DNA from: Acinetobacter sp. UBA3106
Lineage (GTDB): Bacteria > Pseudomonadota > Gammaproteobacteria > Pseudomonadales > Moraxellaceae
Assembly: GCA_002365595.1 (NCBI GenBank)
Contig: DFAM01000011.1
Coordinates: 1 to 27,645, forward strand
Direction of reading: 5' to 3'
Length of the DNA stretch: 27,645 nucleotides
In this document: positions 23,618 through 27,645 of the stretch, piece after piece
Position numbering within the stretch: the stretch's first letter is position 1
Layout of the letters: every line of letters begins with the position of its first letter
The notes under the pieces: generated by a model
What the model was told of the DNA's origin: nothing
The model's database searches: none
The model's input: only the letters and a program-made list of their open reading frames with translations
Program-made: the position numbers and the translations under genes

Positions 23618-23755
23618 AATTAAAAAGGATTTTATTTTAAAATAGTTTCTTATTTTCCTCTCTATCTAACATAATAGCCGTTATATGAAGTAAATTTTTA
23701 TATTAATATAATAAATATCAATAACTTAAGAATTAAGACTGACTGAAAAAACCGC

Positions 23756-23788
23756 AAAAAGCCAACTTTGAAATAAGTTGGCTTTTTT
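23756..23788 (+). terminator. Intrinsic terminator downstream of the DMT pair
   Basis: AAAAAGCCAACTT (23756-23768), 6-nt loop, AAGTTGGCTTTTTT (23775-23788). It is a strong stem with a T-run. It isolates the DMT operon from the RNA gene downstream. Confidence 0.85.
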
Positions 23789-23930
23789 ATAATCAATTTT
23801 GATACTTATGGCCAATAAATTTGTGCGGTTATTTAATCAATTTAAAACTTTTTCCCATGTTATCAATTAGTCCATTGCTCAAACTATTCCAAATTTTTCA
23901 GATAAAAAGAGGATAGTTTTTAGCCGATCT

Positions 23931-23995
23931 TGTACGCATATGCTCACATCAATTCCGGTTCTTTGCGCCTATACGACCTTACTGTAATTTACTAT
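23931..23995 (+). promoter_or_regulatory. Gac-box-like activator site plus -10 of copy-1 RNA
   Basis: The box TGTACGCATATGCTCACA (23931-23948) matches TGTAAG-N6-CTTACA at 10 of 12 fixed positions, with a 6-bp centre that is itself palindromic. A -10-like TACTAT is at 23990-23995, 59 nt from the first base of the box; no fair -35 is present at the usual place (about 23967). A promoter that depends on an activator such as GacA fits. Confidence 0.65.
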
Positions 23996-23999
23996 CATG

Positions 24000-24125
24000 G
24001 GGACATAGAGAACAGGAAGTTCCAGATAAGAATAACAAGAGTAAGAACAAGGAATGTAAGATCAGACAGGAGTCAGATCTAAGCATCAAATACGAAAAAG
24101 CCCAACAGGATGTCGGGCTTTTTTT
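24000..24125 (+). ncRNA. Candidate RsmX/Y/Z (CsrB-type) small RNA (copy 1)
   Basis: Inferred RNA of about 126 nt with five GGA motifs. (1) GGGGACAT at the 5' end. (2) GAAC-AGGAA-GTTC (24010-24022), loop AGGAA. (3) ACA-AGGAA-TGT (24047-24057). (4) GATC-A-GAC-AGGA-GTC-A-GATC (24060-24079), 7 bp with one A-A mismatch and loop AGGA. (5) The terminator hairpin itself: AGCCC-A-AC, loop AGGAT, GT-C-GGGCT (24099-24119), then seven T residues to 24125. The loop of hairpin 5 reads ACAGGATGT, matching the CsrA optimum RUACARGGAUGU in its core. Length, motif density, terminator and the upstream box are all as in RsmX/Y/Z RNAs that bind CsrA/RsmA and relieve repression. No open frame explains the region. 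CsrA binding has not been tested. Confidence 0.75.
24099..24125 (+). terminator. Intrinsic terminator of copy-1 RNA
   Basis: Stem AGCCC / GGGCT plus inner AC / GT with one A-C mismatch, loop AGGAT, followed by TTTTTTT. It doubles as a GGA-presenting hairpin. Confidence 0.85.
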
Positions 24126-24274
24126 ATGTCTAAAAATGATTTCCTGTCACTTCAAACTTTTAATCTCTAAAAATAGACAATAATACCAAGCCAAGGAAAA
24201 TAGCCTAAGTATGCTAAACATTCATTTCTAAAGAGCATATAATTTACTTATCTCGTGCTTAATATCTTCAAAAA

Positions 24275-24742
24275 ATGACACCAGCCTGCAAAGTTTTAAA
24301 ATCCAATAAAATTGAATTTTCTATTCATGAATATGAACACGATGCCAATGCGAAAAGTTTTGGCCTAGAAGCAGCCGAGAAATTGGGCTTAAGTGTTGAA
24401 GAAGTCTTTAAAACTTTATTAGTCACAGATGATAAGAACTATTTTGTAGCGGTTTTACCGGTGAATCACCAATTAAATTTAAAGAAAGTGGCGGCGGCTG
24501 TGGGCTGTAAAAAATTACAAATGGCCGATCCTAAAAATGCCGAACGCTTAACAGGTTATCTGGTCGGTGGAATTAGCCCGGTTGGTCAGAAAAAACGTTT
24601 AAAAACAGTCATTGATGCTACGGCCCAAGATTTGCCAAAAATATATGTCAGTGGCGGAAAACGTGGCTTGGATATTGGCTTAAAACCACAAGATTTAGCT
24701 CAGGTACTGGGTGCACAATTTGCAGATGTACTGGATTCGTAA
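24275..24742 (+). CDS. ybaK: Cys-tRNA(Pro)/Cys-tRNA(Cys) deacylase, YbaK type
   Basis: Trans-editing enzyme that hydrolyses Cys mischarged on tRNA(Pro) (and in some cases Cys-tRNA(Cys)). The 155-residue single-domain product has the YbaK/EbsC fold. It keeps Lys 46 in EEVFKTLLV, the position of the catalytic Lys in the Haemophilus enzyme, and the characteristic GYLVGGISPVGQKKRL (about 94-109) and YVSGGKRGLDIGL (about 124-136) loops. No strong Shine-Dalgarno is seen; a TATAAT at 24238-24243 could be its -10. It is transcribed downstream of the RNA, after that RNA's terminator, and ends at the strong terminator at 24772-24798. Confidence 0.9.
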   Translation: MTPACKVLKSNKIEFSIHEYEHDANAKSFGLEAAEKLGLSVEEVFKTLLVTDDKNYFVAVLPVNHQLNLKKVAAAVGCKKLQMADPKNAERLTGYLVGGISPVGQKKRLKTVIDATAQDLPKIYVSGGKRGLDIGLKPQDLAQVLGAQFADVLDS

Positions 24743-24771
24743 AAATCTACTGACTTAATTTTAATCTAATC

Positions 24772-24798
24772 AGCCCTAAAGAAATTTAGGGCTTTTTT
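24772..24798 (+). terminator. Intrinsic terminator after ybaK
   Basis: A 9-bp stem, AGCCCTAAA / TTTAGGGCT (24772-24780 and 24785-24793), GAAA loop, then six T residues. Confidence 0.9.
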
Positions 24799-24945
24799 AT
24801 GCAGGTTTTAGCGATTGACGGTACTGACAAAGCCCAGCAAGATGCGATTAAATATGGCTTGGCTGCACCTACCGAACATAGAGCCACAGCTATTGCATGC
24901 AAGACTCAATTACAGCCTGAAAAATGGATTATGGGCTGCCTCTGA
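24799..24945 (+). pseudogene. Short ORF of 48 codons, possible gene remnant
   Basis: ATG to TGA in 147 bases, protein-like composition (MQVLAIDGTDKAQQDAIKYG at the start, EKWIMGCL at the end). It begins within the T-run of the preceding terminator, without a ribosome site, and the frame cannot be extended because of a TAG upstream. It therefore looks like the tail of a lost gene rather than a working gene. I do not recognise the family. Confidence 0.3.
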
Positions 24946-24988
24946 TCGCTTACCAATGTAGACCAGTATTAGGATTTAACAATAAATA

Positions 24989-26212
24989 ATGGATAAAAAT
25001 AACAAAATCTTCATTGCCGCAAGTCTGGCGAATGGAGCGAGTTTTTCAATGATTTTACCTTTGCTGGCGCCTCTGGTTCGTCAGTTAAAGCTGTCAGAAC
25101 TGCAAGGCGGCGCCATGGTGTCAGGTGGAGCATTACTCATGGCAATAGCAGCGATTTATATTTCAAAAAATCAAAATAAATTTTCGATATACCAGTTGCT
25201 TAGTCTTGGTTTTATCGGCATGACCATTACATGGGGCATTTTCACAGCCGTTCTGGTTTATGGCCTCTCGGTTCAGGTCTCGTTAATCAGCCTGTTTGGC
25301 TTGCTTATGCTAGCGCGTGCAGGAACGGGCGTATTCATGGCAATGCCGCAAATTGCCCTGCAAACCTATGTGATGACGCGTTATGCTGATGAACAACAAC
25401 GCAGCCAGACCATGTCAAAGTTTGGCGCGTTAAACAGTGTAGGGGTAATTATCGGGCCATTTTTAACCACGTTACTGTTAGCGTGGGGCATATTGGCGCC
25501 ATTATGGGCTGCGATAATCATCTTGAGTTTGATTAGTCTGGTGATTATGTTTGGCTTTGAACGCAGCATCTCATTGCAATCTTCTCAACCGGATCCTGTG
25601 CTTATTGAAACCAATAGCGCATCGGACTTTTCTGTTCAGCAATGTTTTGCCTGGCTGCTGCTTGGCTTTAGTTTATATCTGGCCATTGTGACTGTGAATC
25701 TGACCGCTGGTTTTTATATCCAGGATCATTTTCACATGAGTATTGTGCAAAGCGCCGTATATTTTTCCCAGTGTTCCTTGATTGTGGGTATTGCCTTAGT
25801 GGTCATGCAAAGCCTGATTTCCAGATATCTACAATGGTCGGTTTACCGCCTGTTATGGGTGGGCATTCTGTGCATGACCGCAGGGCTGCTCATTTCGTTA
25901 CTGACCGAACAGATTCTTATTTTTCAGTCCAGCTATATTCTTTATGGAATTGCTGTGGCGTGTTTAATTCCTGCTTTTACCACCGGAGCGGCACAAAATG
26001 CACCGAAGATGCTGCAAGCCAAAGTTGCCAGCTGGTGTACCGCAACCCAAGCCCTCAGTTTTGTTTTGGGCCCGATCGTGAGCACCGGCTTGTATCAATG
26101 GCATAAAAGTTATCCTTATTATTTTTTGCTGTGCTTAATGCTGGGTTTGATAATCTTTTTTTCTATGAAGGTTATGGTGCAGCACAAAAAAAATATTATT
26201 GAATCATCATGA
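24989..26212 (+). CDS. Major facilitator superfamily transporter
   Basis: A 407-residue membrane protein with about 12 hydrophobic segments in two halves, and a cytoplasmic loop with charged residues near 195-215. Between segments 4 and 5 is ALQTYVMTRYADEQQRSQTMSKFGALNSVGVIIGP, with the motif C-like GxxxGP of drug-proton antiporters (VGVIIGPFL, about 151-159). It most resembles DHA1-type efflux pumps; the substrate cannot be inferred. The start is the ATG at 24989 with a weak AGGAT site further upstream. It precedes the cobalamin genes but is separated by about 200 bp of AT-rich sequence, with a small hairpin at 26331-26355, so linkage to them is uncertain. Confidence 0.85.
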   Translation: MDKNNKIFIAASLANGASFSMILPLLAPLVRQLKLSELQGGAMVSGGALLMAIAAIYISKNQNKFSIYQLLSLGFIGMTITWGIFTAVLVYGLSVQVSLISLFGLLMLARAGTGVFMAMPQIALQTYVMTRYADEQQRSQTMSKFGALNSVGVIIGPFLTTLLLAWGILAPLWAAIIILSLISLVIMFGFERSISLQSSQPDPVLIETNSASDFSVQQCFAWLLLGFSLYLAIVTVNLTAGFYIQDHFHMSIVQSAVYFSQCSLIVGIALVVMQSLISRYLQWSVYRLLWVGILCMTAGLLISLLTEQILIFQSSYILYGIAVACLIPAFTTGAAQNAPKMLQAKVASWCTATQALSFVLGPIVSTGLYQWHKSYPYYFLLCLMLGLIIFFSMKVMVQHKKNIIESS

Positions 26213-26418
26213 TATAGCTGATCACGCAAGATTTATCAGTCTGACCTTAAGCTATTGATATACAAAGTTATTGGTTTAAAAAATAAAAGTTCAGATCAGG
26301 ATTTGCCTACTGAGCTGAATAAATTTCAATATTGGCTGAATATTGTTAAGCCAATGCTTTACTCAATTGCATAAAATTCATGGTTAAATAACATGATTGA
26401 ATTTAATGTGAATTTTTC
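26213..26418 (+). other. Intergenic region before the cob operon
   Basis: AT-rich, no gene. Contains one imperfect hairpin, ATTGGCT (26331-26337) with AGCCAAT (26349-26355), not followed by a good T-run. No B12-box or cobalamin riboswitch core was seen. Confidence 0.4.
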
Positions 26419-27048
26419 GTGTTTTTGAAACCCGCTATGCCGGTTGTACCTACGCTTGCACAGGACTATCCTGAGTGGCATAAAGGACGTACGCATTATT
26501 CACTGTGGTATCTGGAAATACAGCAACCCGAATTGCTGCATTATTTACACCATCTGCGTCAGCACTTTTCCGACATGCTGTATACGCCTAATAATCGCCA
26601 GTTTCATATCACCTTATTTATTTGTGGATTTTTAACTGCACATAAGCAAAAGTGGGATGATGATTTTAGCCATCAGCAATTACAACAGCAGATTGAAATT
26701 TTAAATTCCGAGCTAAAATTTTCATTTAAACTGAAGTCCGGCTACTTAAACAGTTTTGAAAGTGCGCTTTTTATTGAAATTGATGATATGCAAGGAAGTT
26801 TGGCCGAGATTCGTCAACAGTTATATGCCTGTTCAAAGGAAGTCGCACCTTTAAACTATTGTCCTCATATCACTTTGGGTCTATATAAAGACTATATCAA
26901 TAGTGATGCAGTGTTTGAGCGCATGCAAAATATTCCACAGCAGCAATTTGAATTTCAGGTCCAGCAATTAACATTTGGAACCTATCATGCACAAACCTTG
27001 CAGGGGCCATTAACACCGTACCATCAATTTATTCTGGGTGATGTATGA
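26419..27048 (+). CDS. 2H phosphoesterase / 2'-5' RNA ligase-like protein
   Basis: A 209-residue protein of the 2H phosphoesterase superfamily, which acts on cyclic or 2'-5' phosphodiesters and related nucleotide bonds. The two His-x-Thr motifs are present: FHITLF (His about 63) and PHITLG (His about 150), about 87 residues apart. The start is a GTG at 26419; the ATG six codons later (26437) is equally plausible because neither has a strong ribosome site. The stop codon overlaps the start of cobU by 4 nt (ATGA), so it is translationally coupled to cobalamin genes. The specific substrate is unknown; a role in cobalamin nucleotide-loop chemistry, such as cleavage of a phosphodiester intermediate, is an inference from context. 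Confidence 0.75.
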   Translation: MFLKPAMPVVPTLAQDYPEWHKGRTHYSLWYLEIQQPELLHYLHHLRQHFSDMLYTPNNRQFHITLFICGFLTAHKQKWDDDFSHQQLQQQIEILNSELKFSFKLKSGYLNSFESALFIEIDDMQGSLAEIRQQLYACSKEVAPLNYCPHITLGLYKDYINSDAVFERMQNIPQQQFEFQVQQLTFGTYHAQTLQGPLTPYHQFILGDV

Positions 27049-27563
27049 TCCAACTCATTTTAGGCGGCGCCCGCTCTGGCAAAAGTCGTCTTGCGGAACA
27101 AATCGCAAAAGATTCAAATCTTAATGTGGCATATATTGCAACGGCACAAGCTTTTGATGCGGAAATGCAGCAACGTATTCAGCATCATCAGGCACAACGC
27201 CCAGCACATTGGACGGTGATTGAGGAACCTCTATATCTGGCCAATTGCTTGATAGAACTGGATCAACCCAAGCAAGTGATTCTGGTCGATTGTTTAACCT
27301 TGTGGATGAGCAATTTATTGATGCATGAAAATCCTGAATTACAGATGCATCAATGCCAAAAGCTGCTGGATATTTTACCGATATTAGAGGCAGACGTTAT
27401 TTTAGTCAGTAATGAGACTGGTCTAGGTGTAGTGCCCATGGGCGAGATCAGCCGCAAGTTTGTGGATGAGTCCGGGCGTTTGCACCAGCAGTTGGGGCAG
27501 ATTGCCGATAAAGTGATGTTTTGCGTCGCAGGTTTTCCGATGATTTTAAAAGGAGAGAAATAA
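27045..27563 (+). CDS. cobU: Adenosylcobinamide kinase / adenosylcobinamide-phosphate guanylyltransferase
   Basis: Bifunctional enzyme that phosphorylates adenosylcobinamide and adds GMP to give AdoCbi-GDP in nucleotide-loop assembly. The 172-residue product has the P-loop GGARSGKS (7-14), the ATAQAFDAEMQQRIQHHQAQRP region (residues about 32-53), the conserved VDCLTLW (about 85-91) and NETGLGVVP (about 125-133). It is coupled by a 4-nt overlap to the upstream 2H gene and by TAATG (1-nt overlap) to the next gene, cobT. The length is close to that of Salmonella CobU. Confidence 0.95.
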   Translation: MIQLILGGARSGKSRLAEQIAKDSNLNVAYIATAQAFDAEMQQRIQHHQAQRPAHWTVIEEPLYLANCLIELDQPKQVILVDCLTLWMSNLLMHENPELQMHQCQKLLDILPILEADVILVSNETGLGVVPMGEISRKFVDESGRLHQQLGQIADKVMFCVAGFPMILKGEK

Positions 27564-27645
27564 TGAACTGGTGGTTAGATGCGTGTAAGACGCCGAGTGC
27601 AGAAGCCAGACAACAAGCTGCAGAGCGTCAATTACAGCTCACCAA
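27563..27645 (+). CDS. cobT: Nicotinate-nucleotide-dimethylbenzimidazole phosphoribosyltransferase, N-terminal part (partial)
   Basis: The first 27 codons lie in the window, ending in AAERQLQLT at the right edge. That is the usual N-terminus of CobT, which continues with K-P-x-G-S-L-G. CobT makes alpha-ribazole phosphate from nicotinate mononucleotide and dimethylbenzimidazole. The start ATG overlaps the TAA of cobU, and AGGAGAG is placed 5-11 nt upstream. The identification rests on a short fragment plus gene order. Confidence 0.75.
   Translation, partial: MNWWLDACKTPSAEARQQAAERQLQLT

Noticed and set aside
26213..26418. Cobalamin riboswitch before the cob genes
   Set aside because: No B12-box or conserved core was visible in the 206-base gap, and the region is AT-rich without the needed GC-rich stems.

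Overview
The window looks like chromosomal DNA of an Acinetobacter species. It is AT-rich, carries a divergent alkR-alkM alkane hydroxylase locus, and has the Moraxellaceae-style gene content and start contexts expected of that genus. This assignment comes from gene content and recognised protein families, not from a database comparison. No tRNA, rRNA, insertion sequence, prophage or CRISPR array was seen. Most of the window is ordinary chromosomal housekeeping and catabolic sequence.

Layout. 1-2.8 kb: a small unrecognised ORF, a lytic transglycosylase-like lipoprotein, a DJ-1/PfpI protein and a GNAT acetyltransferase, with an RNA-like unit between the last two. 2.85-7.0 kb: a minus-strand pair of acyl-CoA dehydrogenases (one with intact catalytic signatures, one degenerate) and an AarF/UbiB-type kinase. 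7.2-11 kb: a small hypothetical gene, an LprI-like secreted protein, prmB-aroC and a second GNAT. 11.2-12.7 kb: a tandem glycine riboswitch in front of a dadA-like FAD amino-acid dehydrogenase. 12.8-15.5 kb: a lipoprotein followed by a cluster of hairpins, a second LprI-like protein, ispF and a phosphatase-like protein. 15.6-19.1 kb: an AroF-type DAHP synthase, a TauE/SafE permease and lpxB. 19.1-21.5 kb: alkR/alkM. 21.6-23.6 kb: a LysR regulator divergent from two half-size DMT-type membrane proteins. 24-24.8 kb: a second RNA-like unit and ybaK. 25-27.6 kb: an MFS transporter, a 2H phosphoesterase-like gene, cobU and the start of cobT, the last three translationally coupled.

The most notable signal is non-coding. 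Two intergenic regions, 23931-24125 (+) and 1975-2178 (-), share one architecture. Each has an 18-bp element resembling the GacA upstream activating sequence (TGTAAG-N6-CTTACA). Each has a -10-like hexamer starting exactly 59 nt from the first base of that element. Each then has a roughly 125-135 nt transcript region with AGGA motifs, several in hairpin loops, ending in an intrinsic terminator. This is the organisation of the RsmX/Y/Z and CsrB/C RNAs that sequester CsrA/RsmA. A third place, the hairpins at 13439-13541 after the lipoprotein gene, presents CAGGATG or CAGGGATG in hairpin loops. I propose that the window holds two Gac/Rsm-type small RNAs and one CsrA-binding-like repeat. The RNA class is well established in other gammaproteobacteria; its presence here is inferred from sequence alone.

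Functional links: prmB-aroC and aroF serve chorismate supply, and lpxB and ispF serve envelope and isoprenoid synthesis. alkR/alkM and the acyl-CoA dehydrogenase pair fit alkane and fatty-acid catabolism. The riboswitch-dadA unit suggests glycine-responsive amino-acid oxidation. The cob genes at the right edge belong to cobalamin nucleotide-loop assembly.
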